This document shows positions 31,145-41,949 of a DNA stretch of 64,000 nucleotides, one piece after another (position 1 is the first letter of the stretch; each line of letters opens with the position of its first letter). The stretch spans positions 75,234,822-75,298,821 of the forward strand of contig CM071573.1 in NCBI GenBank assembly GCA_036426205.1, in the 5' to 3' direction. A program made the translations under genes and the position numbers. The notes under the pieces were generated by a model, which searched no databases, was not told the DNA's origin, and saw only the letters and a program-made list of their open reading frames with translations. The stretch comes from Ascaphus truei. Taxonomy: Eukaryota; Chordata; Amphibia; Anura; Ascaphidae.

Positions 31145-31612
31145 AGGGGTTAGCCGCTAAGGTAATGAAGTTGACTATAAATGCATTTTTATTGCATGGC
31201 ATTCATGCCGGGGACCTCCGGTGCTGATATTAATGGGTATCGGCTCTGTAGACCCCCGGCATCAATCTGATGTAGAAAAAATGCATTTTTTTTCTAAGTC
31301 CTGTCTCGCTGCCTCCCAGTAGCTTCTTACCAGCCTCACGCCAACTTTCCCTGGCCTGAGGATTTTTGGAGAAACTCGCCATTCTAGAGCCGCGATAGGC
31401 TTCGATAACCTAATCACGGCTTCTAGAATTGCATGAGTTTCAGAAGCTGCCGATAAGTGGCTTATCAGCGCTCACCCGGCGATTTTTTTATGACGGCTGA
31501 AACTTTTGGCGATTCATGCCTTTATAGCCCACTTATCGAGACTTACGGAATTGCAGTAGGCATTTTGGCCGATAAGTGCTCGGTAAGTGCCTTATCGAGG
31601 CTTATAGAATAG
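31145..31612 (-). mobile_element. PIF/Harbinger-like MITE relic
   Basis: Right end ATAGAATAGGCCCC (about 31600-31612). The interior holds CGATAAGTG / CACTTATCG inverted pairs and CCGGGGACCTCCGGTGCTGATATTAATGGG, shared with 7454-7490. The left end abuts the truncated hAT MITE without a recognisable terminus. Confidence 0.5.
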
Positions 31613-32613
31613 GCCCCAATGTGTTTTACCATCTATTGACCTGACAGATAAGCAATCAATACACGGAAGTATAAAAAACACCACAAATAAATTGTTGTGA
31701 AAGGAAAAGACACATTAGTAGAAATGGCTAGAGCCTAAAAAAATCTTTGAGCTGGAAATTGTCAGTTATTTTATCCTTGGGCAAAATGACAGCCGTGGAT
31801 TTATTCATTAAATTATGCATTACTAACAATGGAAAGCATTTTGGCTGCACGGAAATAACTGTTGAGCAAAATTATTTTAACATTTGCTGGAACCATAACT
31901 CAAGATAAGATTAACTTTAATGACCCTATAAAGTTATTAGCATCATAAAAAGGAGTAATTTGCTACAGGTTGCAATGTTTACTATATTTGCAGTTACATG
32001 TTGGTGGAACATTTTCTAGAGGGCAGTGGAGACTCATATACTGTTTAAAGTAGTAACACAGGAGGGAGAGGGAGTTGATGTGATACCTTTTATTAGACCA
32101 GCAAGTAGTTAATGTGTTACAAACTTTCTAACCTCTCAGGGTCCTCATCTGGTATGGCAGAAATTCAGAAACTTTTTAAAGGATGTCTGCCACAATTCCT
32201 CTATTATTGACTATGATAGTAAGACATAGTGACTTGATGATCATTTATCATTCCTTCTCCATTTGAGTTAGTTTACACTACATATAAATAAATGACAGTG
32301 GAGGCATTTCCTGAGATACTCCAATTTAACATGCCACAAAGTGTCTCAAGTCATTAAATCCTACTCTCTGTTTTCAAAGACTTTATTTAATACGGGTTAC
32401 TAAACGCATCGGCTGTGACCTGCAATATTGTCAAGGGTCTTCTTTTTCATATAACAAGTTGGCAACCACCAGTTAGACACAATTAATTTCTCCACTTGGT
32501 AATAAGTGAATATGTTAGTTTTGGAGTTGCACTTGTTATGGTTTCAATCAGTGAGTAAGTAGCACTACTTTCTTTAAACAGCAAATGAAACATACATTTT
32601 CACAAATCTTCTA
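31613..32613. other. No recognised feature
   Basis: AT-rich unique-looking sequence without gene-like frames. Confidence 0.5.
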
Positions 32614-32700
32614 TTAAAGCTGCAGCCGAAGCAATATCCTTCATGTTGTTTTTTTTAAATAAATCAGTTCTGTACTATGAGAAAATACTTGTAGCATGTT
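32614..32700 (-). mobile_element. Terminal fragment of a piggyBac-like MITE
   Basis: TTAAAGCTGCAG..., GCAATATCCT.CATGT and AATAAATCAGTTCTGTA reproduce, in inverse orientation, the right end of the complete element at 61923-62260. It begins at a TTAA, the piggyBac target site. Confidence 0.7.
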
Positions 32701-33113
32701 TTTGTTTAAATGACAACTCTTAATTACATTTTAATGTATTATAATGTAACAAGCATTTTTTGTTTCTATAGCAACTATTTGCAATCTCACATCCCCTTCC
32801 TCTTCTGCCCTCTCTCTAGGAGTGCACCAATTGTATCTAGTGCCTACCTGGTCCCATGATCTTCTCCACATAACTTTGAATCTTTGGTCCTCTTCTGCTG
32901 CACTGACTTCATTTAGTAAACCCCCGAGCCAAATCTTCGTCGATCGAACACAGGAGAACGGATCAATCGGCAACTTAGCTAATTACTTATCATTGTGTGG
33001 ATTGTATTGATGCACATATTAAAGGGGGGGGGGGACGGCAGCTTGGACTGCTTCTTAATGGTTACCTTCTTAGCACATGAGGTTCAGAGTAAACAGACAC
33101 TGAACTAGTGTAA
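32701..33113. other. No recognised feature
   Basis: The frame at 32731-32973 and its opposite-strand partner lack any domain. A G run lies at about 33026. Confidence 0.45.
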
Positions 33114-33324
33114 AGCTGCGCTTATAGTGCTGGTGATGGCAACGCGACGTCGCGGGTAAACAAATGTATTGCCGCCGTCGCGTGTGCTTATAGTAGAAGT
33201 GAAGTAACGGAGCGATGGCTTGGTCGCGATCGCTGGAAGTCAAGTCAATTTGATTTTTCCAGCGACCGTGGCGTGACCTCACTGTTGCATCGCTATCGCC
33301 GGTGATGGTGCTAAAAGCGCAGCC
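33114..33324. mobile_element. PIF/Harbinger-like MITE with TAA target duplication, copy 1
   Basis: Ends AGCTGCGCTTATAGTGCTGG and GGTGCTAAAAGCGCAGCC are inverted repeats, flanked by TAA on both sides (33111-33113, 33325-33327). The centre has GGTCGCGATCGCTGGAAGTCAA and TTTTTCCAGCGACCG in palindromic arrangement. A second copy sits inside another MITE at 56632-56816. Confidence 0.8.
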
Positions 33325-33880
33325 TAACTGCTAAATAAAGCTCACATTTTGCTTATATTTTACTTTAGCACTTTAGAAAAGGAGATGGTAGTAACATGAT
33401 CTCTTCCTTCATAAATATCAGGATATATTTAATTTGTGCCTATATCACACCATGGAATATGACATACAGTAACTGTCAAATATTACTTCCTGGTGTTTAT
33501 TGAATTGTGGCCTTGGGGATAAAGTTAATCCCAAAACTATGTCTATAATGAGGAGAGGTATAAATTAGATGATGAACTGAATGTAGATAGGCATTGTCCA
33601 TGGGATGAAACCAGATATAAATATGATAGACCTACATTTCAACTGTGCTTTCTATATAATTTAAAATGTATGACGTGTAAGGAATTCCTAACATACCTTA
33701 TCAATGTCTCTATCGTTATCGTAGTTCATAATTCCATAATACTGTAAGTAGGGATAACACAGAGTTCATTTGCTGCTTTTAGACTAATTCAATGTGCACT
33801 TAACTATGAGTATGACTGTCATTAAGCTTTATTTTTTGAAGACTCAAAAAGTAAGTATTTGTGCCGATATCGCCGGTGTA
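33325..33880. other. No recognised feature
   Basis: AT-rich with no gene-like frame. Confidence 0.5.
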
Positions 33881-33922
33881 TGCATGTATGTATATGTGTG
33901 TGTGTATGTATGTGTGTGTGTA

Positions 33923-33963
<41 letters not shown>

Positions 33964-34240
33964 GTGTGCACAATGTTAATAAATATTTTATTCTTTTACC
34001 AACGTGTCTTTTTTTTAATTTTAAAAATATATAATAAATTACACATATACACACATACATACACACATACACATACACATACATGCACACACACATACAC
34101 ACACACATACACAACCTGTCGCTCCCGGCAGCACAGACCACCATACACACAAAAAGTGTGCGTCACGTGCACACGCGTTCGCACAGGCGTGCGCGCCCGC
34201 ATGCCCGCACCTACAATAGAATGCGCCTTATGGTGCTTAT
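33881..34240. repeat. Inverted GT/CA microsatellite repeat with CpG-rich end, copy 1
   Basis: A GTATGTGTGT tract (about 33889-33972) and a CACATACACA tract (about 34040-34118) face each other across a TTTTAAAAATATATAATAAATTAC spacer. They are followed by AAAGTGTGCGTCACGTGCACACGCG and GCACAGGCGTGCGCGC. The same order occurs at 58310-58605, so this is an interspersed element that carries its microsatellite arms with it. The apparent Cys/Val and Thr/His proteins here are repeat translations. Confidence 0.75.
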
Positions 34241-35035
34241 GTAGCTTCCAGGGACCCCACGGTTTCCGGGGATAACCAGAGGGCTTAACCTTTAATGTAT
34301 AGTCTGGTTACCCCCTCCCGTCACAGACACAATGCAAAGTTTATTCATTAAACTGTGATAATGCCGGTACTATTGCACGGAAAATCAGCACAATTTCAGC
34401 TACAATACCAGTACCAATGGGCATCGTTCAATACATCTGAACCAAAATGTCTCATATTACAGTACTAATGTACTGTATTTTGAATGGTCTTAAGCAACTT
34501 GTGCCTATCATACCAAAGTTTTTGTAATGTACATTAAACTTCTACAGTATTCTTCTCTTTCCACATGGGAAGATTTCATTCTTTCCTATACTGTATATTT
34601 AATGGCACTTAGGGAAAAAATACGCCCACAAAAATTGAGGCCCATGTCTACTAAACAAGTGCTATTCCATAGGACACATTGCAGCCAATTTAAGTGGAAT
34701 AACACCACAGCAAATATGGGGGTAGATCCTCAGAGTTCTGGTAATTTTGATCTAGTAACGTTATGTTTACGGACGGACGCTATTTTTCTTCTTTTAAACA
34801 GGGATCCTTAAAGCTATTCAGATGCAAAAATAACGTCCGTCGATCAAAGTAGTAGCGCTATTAACTGTTATTTTCGTGTCTCAGAGATGCGTTCTCTAAT
34901 ACACAGCACATGTCAAACTTGAACGCAGCGCTAGTAACAAACGTTTTTACGTGAGTTACCAAAAGCTAATGCAAATCTTGTTATAATATTGAGAAATATA
35001 TCATTTTTACACTTTTTCACTTAATTATATGGGAT
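34241..35035. other. No recognised feature
   Basis: Contains partial inverted strings (ACGGACGGACG / CGTCCGTCG around 34772-34846) suggestive of a degraded MITE, but no gene. Confidence 0.4.
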
Positions 35036-36160
35036 GTTGCCAGGTCCTCCGTGCCCCCGTTGTCCCCCTCCTTACCCTCTATATGTGAGGATGTATGCTG
35101 GCAGGGCAATAGAGTCGTCGGCAGCTCCCTCCGCTTGGCGCCTCCATGTTGTGCGTGCGCGCATGCGCATGCGCAGAAGCGGCGATTGCAAGATAGGGGT
35201 CCTTGCTGGTAAGGCATGCGAAGGGCACCCTGTGGAGGCCATTAGAGTTGCGCATGCGCAGTGTCCTATGCGCACGAGATCCCAATGTTAAGCAGGCAGC
35301 AAGAGACTATAACTCCCATGATGCTTAGGGAGACGCTGCCATGTGACACACAATAGCCAATGGGATGGTTGGATTGCTTCTGAAGGGAGGAAAGAATACT
35401 GCCTGCTGGGACAGGAAATGAGGAGTCAGGACTAGGAACCTGAAGGTGCAGGTTGTGTCCACGGAGCAGTGCTCCAGGGACTAGGCCATTGGTAATCCCC
35501 CAGGGCCCAGTTAGTTTCCTGAGCCACTGTAGAAGTGTTCTATGTGCTTGATATAGGAAAAGCCTTATGACAGGGACTCGTTCCACTGTAGCAATAGAGA
35601 TACGCTGCAGGACATTGCCTGAATGCCAGTGCTAGCTTGATAGCTGAAAGGAGATCTGAACTCAATAGCAGAGACTGTTCTCAAAGGATCATCCGGCTGG
35701 GGATCCCTCCCCAGAGGAGTCAGACGGTGGAATCATTCCTGCAAGGAGCATCGCATCGCGCTGTGGGACCACGTTGCAGAGTTGCTGATTACAGAGGATT
35801 ATCCTGGTCAGGACTATGACCAGGGAGATATATTAAGTGCACCACCAGGACCCAACACAGGGAAGCACTATCCCTCACATGTACACTATTGTTTGTGGAC
35901 ACTCAGGGGTTAAGTGCCCAAGCACATTGCTTCAGAACGGACTGAGAATATTGCATGATTGACATGTGGGGTGGTACCATGATGAACAAGGGAAATGATG
36001 CACTGATGTCTATGTAAAGAGGTTATTATTATTATGCTTAGTAAATACTGTTCTTATTCAACTGTGAGTGTATTTACTGTGTATGTTGGTTCTGTTGAGG
36101 GAACACTCCCACCACGTTGGGATCCCTCGCCAGTGGAGGCGCTGCACAGTGTATAACAAC
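35036..36160 (+). mobile_element. Probable solo LTR-like repeat, copy 2 (partner at 16083-17310)
   Basis: Begins TTGCCAGGTCCTCCGTGCCCC and carries TGCGCGCATGCGCATGCGCAG, AAGAGACTATAACTCCCATGATGC, CCAGGGACTAGGCCATTGGTAATCC, TAGTAAATACTGTT and ACGTTGGGATCCCTCGCCAGTGGAGGCG in that order. The 5' part is CpG-rich and could hold the promoter, with the AGTAAA string near 36049 as a weak polyadenylation signal. There is no coding sequence. Confidence 0.55.
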
Positions 36161-36330
36161 GGGGGTCCCTGGCAGTCCCATTCAAAATGAATGGGACTGC
36201 CAGAGACCCTGCTGTGTTAATTCGATCTGTCATTAGTCAATGCAGAAATGCCTTAAACTTGCCTTAAACTAGCCAGGTTACACCCAGCATGTACCCAGCA
36301 TGTAACCGGGCTAGTTTAAGGCAAGCTTTA
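36161..36330. repeat. Two adjacent hairpins
   Basis: GGGTCCCTGGCAGTCCCATTC-AAAAT-GAATGGGACTGCCAGAGACCC (about 36164-36212) is a nearly perfect 21-bp stem. Next, CTTGCCTTAAACTAGCC...GGGCTAGTTTAAGGCAAG (about 36258-36326) forms another. They are probably the remains of one fold-back element. Confidence 0.7.
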
Positions 36331-36680
36331 GAATACTCATTGTCTCATCTGTAATAAAGCAGTGTGATTGCAAAAGTTATGTTTTCAAATGAATAAATCA
36401 AGCAGCTGTTCAGATACTGTCATTTCATCACTTGGTAAATATTTGACTGAGAGTGAATATCATTAGTACAATTACTTTATCTGAGTACCAGCAATTATCT
36501 CTCATTGTATTTCACCCATTATTTTATTGCGCTGATTTGTAATTAACACCAACGTGTTTTAAATAGTAATATCACTATAGTTTTGTTTGCACAATATGCA
36601 AATGTAGTTTCAGTCACGTTGTCCTCTTTTACACTTTAGTCTTAACTTTCCACTGATCTAGTGATTCACAGTACACAGGA
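36331..36680. other. No recognised feature
   Basis: AT-rich unique-looking sequence. Confidence 0.5.
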
Positions 36681-37088
36681 TTAAAGCAGCAATACGGGTT
36701 AACTTTAAATATATATATATTTTTTTTATTACAGGTTGGAAGCAGGGGGTCTCTGCAGCTTAAACCCATTTATTTCAGCTCCAGGTAACTTCTGCTTTCA
36801 GAGAAACAGACCTCCATAGGGGCTGCAGAGCATAAAGATGCAGGTCACTTAAGCCAATAGGAAACCACACCGGATGATGTCACGGCTTCCTATTGGCTCG
36901 TGTGAAGTGGAACATTTAAACCGCCATTAGATTAAGCAACAGTTTCTCAGCCTGTGATACCGGAACCAGTACGGAGGTATGTATCTCTGGAAGCAGGGGG
37001 TCCCGGAGCAGAAATGAATGGGAATCAGCTCCGGAGACCCCCTGCTTCAAAGCTGTAATCAAAAAGTTAACCCGTATTTCTGCTTTAA
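36681..37088. mobile_element. piggyBac-like MITE with TTAA target sites
   Basis: Ends TTAAAGCAGCAATACGGGTTAACTTT and AAAGTTAACCCGTATTTCTGCTTTAA are inverted repeats of about 26 bp, bounded by TTAA. Inside are GGAAGCAGGGGGTC modules in inverted orientation (36741 and 37029) and a CCAATAGGAAACC / GGCTTCCTATTGGC pair. TTAA-bounded non-coding elements of this kind are characteristic of piggyBac (or Kolobok) families. Confidence 0.75.
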
Positions 37089-37316
37089 AGAGAGATTATT
37101 GCAACTCCATATTTATCAGATCGAGATGGAGTGGGAATCACATGTTAGTTTATAGCCATTATTAATTAATTGATTTATATTCTTTGAAGAAAATAAATTG
37201 ACACTGGACTTTGAGACTTCTGAATTTTGTCCTCTTAATTGGTCAGCTGGCAGTGTTGAGTCCTCCAGTGCAGGAGGGGAAATAAAGATTTGGGATACTA
37301 AATGTACAGTACAGAG
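37089..37316. other. No recognised feature
   Basis: Short AT-rich spacer. Confidence 0.4.
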
Positions 37317-37665
37317 CAGCGGTGCGCAAACTGTGGGGCGCGACCCCCAGGGGGGGCGCGACACTGCCGACGGGGGGCGCGAGGTTTACAGAGGCCCCGC
37401 GCGCTTCCCGAAGGCACTTAAATTAAGTGCCGGGGGAGCTGCAGGGCCTCTGTAAACCTAACTTACCGTGGCTCCAGCGGCTTCCTCCCTGTGTCGCCAT
37501 GGCAACGCGGCGTCAAAATGACGCTGCGAGGTCATGTGACGTCACGTTGCTATGGCAACGTGACGTCATTACGCCGGAGCGCGGGTAAGTTGGGTTGGGA
37601 GGGGGGCGCGGGAGTGAGGGGACAGCTGGCAGGGGGGCGCAGGGAAAAAAGTTTGCGCCCCCCTG
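37317..37665 (-). mobile_element. hAT-like MITE, second copy of the 25378 family, inverted
   Basis: Ends CAGCGGTGCGCAAACTGTGG and AGTTTGCGCCCCCCTG. The flanking octamers GTACAGAG (37309-37316) and GTATAGAG (37666-37673) differ at one base, so the 8-bp duplication is recognisable but aged. Interior similarity to 25378-25670 includes GTTTACAGAGGCCC and GCACTTAAATTAAGTGCC, on the opposite strand. Confidence 0.88.
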
Positions 37666-37751
37666 GTATAGAGGACACTGTATTGAAACACCATATTCAA
37701 ACTTTACAGTGCATACACAGCGTCTCTGAGATATAGAGACAGATCACAATA

Positions 37752-38719
37752 TACAGGCAGTCCTCGGTTTTCCTACACAATGCGTTACTCAAAATGGCGT
37801 TGTAAAGCGAAACGTTGTAAAGCGAAACACGTTTTCCCATAGGAACACTGTTTAAATGAAAGGTTCTGTTCCTGAAGGCATTTTTAACACTAAAAGACAC
37901 TAAGGGCCTCATGCAGAGAGCAGCGCTATTAACAATCTCGCCATTTTCCAGCGAAAATCGCGCTAAAAACAGCCGAAAATGGCGAGGTATGAAAAAAGCG
38001 CCATTTTTTTTTTCTATTTATAATTCTCGACGCGCGGCTGGCGAGAAACTACATCTCGCCAGTCTGAAAAATATCCAAATTCAGAAAGGCGCGCTTGCCA
38101 TCTAGCGGCTGTTTTTGGCGCGCTTTTCGTCAATTTTCTCCGCCAACTAAAGTTGGCATGAAGCAGGAGCTCGCCGGCTGTAGGGAAACAAAAAAAAAAT
38201 GCGCGATTTTTTTTTTCTCCCTTTCAGCTGCGCGCATCTCCTCATTTACAATTCTCCACATGCAGTAATGCTAAAAATAGCGGATTTCGCCCATTTCTGC
38301 ATATGGAGAATAAAACTCTCAATTAAACCTACTTTTTATTCCCCTCTCCAATTTTAAAAATCGCTGCTCTCTGCATAGGCCCCTAAATATTTTATGCAGG
38401 CAATAAGATATGCAGCACACACATAAATTATATTGTGTATATACTGTATTATATATATAATATAACATAATAAATAATATATTATAAAGTATAATATAAT
38501 ATTATATAGTATAATATTATACATATATACGCTCTTATAATGCTTTGTTTATGTGAATGTGTATATATATATACACACATACACAACGTCGCAAAGCGTT
38601 CGTAAGAGCGTTTGATAAGCCATTTTGGCGTTGTAAAAATGAACATAGGTGTGCATTGCATAGCATTGGATAAGCCATTCGTTGTAAAGCGAAGCATTGT
38701 AAAACGAGGACTGCCTGTA
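37752..38719. mobile_element. mariner-like MITE (TACAGGCAGTCCTCG family), split by another MITE
   Basis: Ends TACAGGCAGTCCTCGGTTTTCC and AAAACGAGGACTGCCTGTA are inverted and end in TA, the Tc1/mariner target. Subterminal GCGTTGTAAAGCGAAACG motifs repeat on both sides. A separate element occupies 37904-38382. Confidence 0.8.
37904..38382. mobile_element. PIF/Harbinger-like MITE nested in the mariner-like MITE
   Basis: Ends GGGCCTCATGCAGAGAGCAGCG and CGCTGCTCTCTGCATAGGCCC (about 21 bp inverted), flanked by CTAA on both sides (37900-37903, 38383-38386). A 3-bp TAA duplication with one extra terminal base is equally possible and would fit PIF/Harbinger. The interior is rich in GCGCGATTTT / AAAATGGCG-type strings. 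Confidence 0.82.
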
Positions 38720-39299
38720 CTTAAGCTGAACCAGGGCATAGCTATAGCCCGGGCAGCCGGGAAAATCCAGGGGGCCTACACTCTTTAGGGTTCCCTCTCC
38801 CCCCTGTCTGTGGCCCATCTGTCTCTCTTCAGATAGAGACAGGCTTGGGCGGGTAGGAGGAAAGCGGAGGTTTGAGGAGATGAGAGGTGGATGCCGGCTG
38901 CGGTGCATGTGGGGCTCATCACATTATAGAACAGCTGTAGCCAGGAGGAGGGAGGAGAAGAGCTGGGCTGTCTGGCTGCTTAACCACTGCAGTTTCAGGG
39001 CAGCAGATGGCGATGCAGAGCACTCCATAGCTGCTCCTCTCTAGATCTCCTGGTTCCGTGTGTCTATTGATAAGTGTGTGTGTGTGTCTGTGTTGGTAAG
39101 TGTGTGTCTGAGGTGTGTATTTCTGTGTTGGTAATTGTGTCTGTGTTGGTAAATGTGTGTATGTGTGTGTATGTGTTGGTAAGTGTTGGTAAGTGTGTGT
39201 TTGTGTTGGTTTGTAGGTGGGTATTCTGCTGGAGGCAGTGTGTCAGAGCACAGCCATAAATGATCAGGAAAGCAGCTTGTGATTAAAAGATATTCTTTA
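38720..39299. other. Unclassified sequence with a GTGT-rich simple repeat
   Basis: 39072-39215 is a degenerate GTGTGTCTGTGTTGGTAA-type minisatellite. The preceding part has no recognised element. The Cys/Val-rich frame at 39074-39259 is a translation of the simple repeat. Confidence 0.6.
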
Positions 39300-39600
39300 T
39301 TCGGACATCATGGTGCAGTCAGGGAATGGAGGGAGCTCTTACGCGTTTCACGCCTCGTTGGCGCTTCGTCAGAGAGTTGAAAAGAATGCTGGGACCCCCT
39401 GATATAGTGCCTCATTGCGTTTCAAATTGCTCACAGCCGCGGCTCGATTGGCCGGAAGTGATGATACGGAAGTCAGGAACCGGATGTGAGCGACGGGCTC
39501 CATGCATAGATGGTTGTTTACAAGCTATGCTTGGAGTCATGGAGATCGCAGCGTCATCATCCGTAGCAATGGGGAAATCTTAATTACAAACGGGACCCAG
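39300..39600 (-). mobile_element. Penelope-like terminal-repeat fragment
   Basis: Carries the best hammerhead motif of the window (39334-39377, minus strand) followed on the same repeat by GC-rich sequence (ACAGCCGCGGCTCGATTGGCC, CCGGAAGTG), the organisation seen in the arms at 2541-3300. It is a different family by sequence. No reverse transcriptase lies beside it. Confidence 0.6.
39334..39377 (-). ncRNA. Hammerhead-ribozyme-like motif, well preserved
   Basis: Minus-strand order: CTCT, CTGACGA, GCGCC-AACGA-GGCGT, GAAA, CGCG, TA, AGAG. Stem I pairs CTCT with AGAG. Stem II pairs GCGCC with GGCGT (five pairs, one G-U). The conserved core CTGACGA...GAAA is intact, with cleavage expected after the GTA. 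Stem III is only the self-complementary CGCG, which is usual in Penelope-derived hammerheads and would favour dimer activity. It may be catalytically competent. Confidence 0.75.
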
Positions 39601-39800
39601 CATTATCACCCCACCATACAAAAAACATACATATCAAAGGTGGTGGTTTTAAAAAAACATCTAAAGCATTAAATTCTGCATTAAATGAAGGCTCTTTGTA
39701 AACAGTTTGATATTATCCATAATGTATGGTTGCGATCGTATTTGTAAACGTTTTTGAGTGTCTGGTGACATATGTAAATTGTTTATAATGATAAACTTTA

Positions 39801-39885
39801 CTCTCTCTCTCTGTCTCACACTCTCTCTCTCTGTCTCACACTCTCTCTCTCTGTCTCACACTCTCTCTCTCTGTCTCACACTCTC
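39801..39885. repeat. Minisatellite, four perfect 20-bp units
   Basis: CTCTCTCTCTCTGTCTCACA is repeated four times without a mismatch (39801-39880), followed by CTCTC of a fifth. Perfect copies imply recent expansion. Confidence 0.95.
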
Positions 39886-40559
39886 GATCTGGATATCTTA
39901 TTTACCCTGTATATCTTAACTACCATATACTACACCGACATAATTTATACTGCTTTCTTCCAGATCTGACTCAAGCTTCACATGGAAGACATCAGAACCC
40001 CCCCTACCCAGAAGACAGGTAGGGAACACCTCCCCTCCAATGTGTAACATTGCGGGAATGCAGGTACCTGGACATTGAGGGACTGCGGATCAGGTAATAT
40101 CCCAAGCAGGATTGCTGCTTTAGATATTGTGAAGCGGGGATGTCCAGACACTGGTTAAGGGGTTCAGGAAACTAGTCACTCACATCTGGCTTTTATTTCT
40201 AGATCCAACATTTACTTACACACACACACACACGTAACAAGGACTAATTGTAGTATAATGTAATACAATAAATACATTTGTCAAAAACGAATGTTCTGAC
40301 TAGGAATTTATTAAATGTATTTTATTTATATATTTTATTTTAAAGTGGGGTTGGGGGCGGGACTAGGGTTTGGGGGCGGGGTTTGGGGCGGGACTAGGTG
40401 GCGAGTAGATTTTTTGGTTGGGCGAGTAGATTTTTGGGTGATTTGTCAAACACTGCCAATGAGTATATCTGTTGAAGCTGCAGTCCCTTAGTGGGATGAA
40501 ATAAAGCAGGCAGAAGCCTGAGTTAAGAAATGTAATACTTCATATTATCCTTTTGTCCC

Positions 40560-40790
40560 ATTTATAACCCTAGAGGACCATGTCACGAAGAGCCTGGGCA
40601 AACTGCAGCACTACACAAAAGGAGCCGTTTGCCCCAGTATGTATATCTGTATTAATACAGTACATATACATAACACGTCACAGGAATAATGCACGGAATG
40701 GAAATAAACACTTCAAACATAAAAGTAACATTAGGAAAAGGAGTCCCTGTCACGAAGAGCTTACAATCTTTTTTGCTATGAACACAGATA
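40560..40790. mobile_element. LINE/SINE tail fragment
   Basis: ACATAAAAGTAACATTAGGAAAAGGAGTCCCTGTCACGAAGAGCTTACAATC resembles 21427-21475 (ACATAAAAGTAACATTTCAGAAGAGGAGTCCCTGCTCTGAGGAG), which belongs to the 3' end of the L2-like LINE there. The string GTCACGAAGAGC also occurs at 40580, so two tail pieces are present. Confidence 0.5.
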
Positions 40791-41077
40791 GATAGGAGTG
40801 TATGGAGCGCTCAAATGCCAGGTGAAATATCCAATAACACCAGAACCACCATCTGGGGAGAATCAATATAAACCATGAACACAGCAATTTTTTTAATCCA
40901 GAATTGAACATTTAAGGTCACTGCAGGGTATTTTCACCTACATTTTTAGCACCAATGGTAATTTTTTGCAATGAATACACAGCAATAATTTTAAATGAAT
41001 AGATTTGCTAGATTAACATCTTCATGTCCATCCAGTCACTCCATCTTGTCTCTAATATCCAAGTTCTTTTCTGGCAG

Positions 41078-41145
41078 ATCCTTGCAACCCCTGCTCACCT
41101 AATCCTTGCCAGAGCCAAGGGAGTCACCCCGGCTGTAAGAAGTGA
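41078..41145 (+). CDS. Gene B: last coding exon of an SPRR-like Cys/Pro-rich protein
   Basis: After an acceptor (TCCAAGTTCTTTTCTGGCAG) the phase-1 exon reads (D)PCNPCSPNPCQSQGSHPGCKK and stops at TGA (41143-41145). The match to the gene C last exon is strong: PC.P..P.PCQSQG....GCKK. AATAAA follows at 41291-41296. No ATG exon like those of A and C was found upstream, so B is either a gene whose first exon is diverged or distant, or an orphan exon left by duplication. Upstream 40.5-41 kb contains repeat tails only. The open frame, good splice site and polyadenylation signal argue against an old pseudogene. Confidence 0.62.
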
Positions 41146-41290
41146 AGACCTTGCAACTGGACAAATGTCTCGTAACAGCCCATCCTTCGAATCGAGTATC
41201 TGCAGATCGAATTAAATTCTGCATTGTGTCTTCAGTTCAAATGTATTTGATTCTGTATTTGGTAATAGTTTAATGATTGATACCTAGTTT

Positions 41291-41296
41291 AATAAA
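41291..41296 (+). promoter_or_regulatory. Polyadenylation signal of gene B
   Basis: AATAAA, 146 bp after the stop codon, with a TGTTGTTGA GT-rich stretch behind it. Confidence 0.6.
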
Positions 41297-41299
41297 TGT

Positions 41300-41949
41300 T
41301 GTTGACTCACCTTTTCTTTGCCTTCTGTCTTATTTTAATATTAACCACAACATAAAAAGTCACCAGATATAATATACTGTATGTCTCCTAAACATGGTAT
41401 TTAGACCAGTCACATGTTCTCTATTTGCATCATGAGAATATGATTACTTTGTGCAGTAATTACCTCTAAACCACTTATACTTGATACCACAGTATACATT
41501 TATAAGACTACAATCTTTGTTATATTACAGGAGTATTAATTATCTGCACTCTGTAATCATGAGGATATATGTAGTCTTTTTTTGACACATCAAAGGACTA
41601 TTAGTTAACTATTTCACGCAGCCTGAAGGAGGTTTCATGCTCCCTATACAGGTGGTTCTATCATTATCAACTACATTAACCCTCAGTTGTGAATTTGAGT
41701 CCAGGCAGGTTGATTAGTTCACATACCTAGATCTGGCCTTTTTATTGCACTATTTTATTCACATGTTTTATTATGATGCCATTCTATTTTAGAGTAAAGT
41801 TAAATTAAAGCTAAGTTTTAATTAACTAATGTATACTTACCTACATTTACTTTGGTGCACTGCAGAGGGAACTTTTTCTCAAGTACCTAGTTGTACTTAC
41901 CTTTTGCATTATTTTAATATTTGTTGTTTTTGAAACTGTGAAGGACAAA
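41300..41949. other. No recognised feature
   Basis: AT-rich unique-looking sequence downstream of gene B. Confidence 0.5.

Noticed and set aside
33794..34275. Cys/Val- and His/Thr-rich frames
   Set aside because: Translations of GT/CA repeats on both strands.
39801..39885. CRISPR-like array
   Set aside because: Perfect contiguous 20-bp units without spacers in a vertebrate-type genome: a minisatellite.
39963..40012. Possible first exon for gene B (acceptor TTCTTCCAG, ATGGAAGACATC, donor CAG-GTAGGG, phase 1)
   Set aside because: The phase would join to the exon at 41078, but the encoded MEDIRTPPTQKT has none of the MSG..KG or PC-x-P features. It stands between a minisatellite and repeat-like sequence, and it has no matching promoter.
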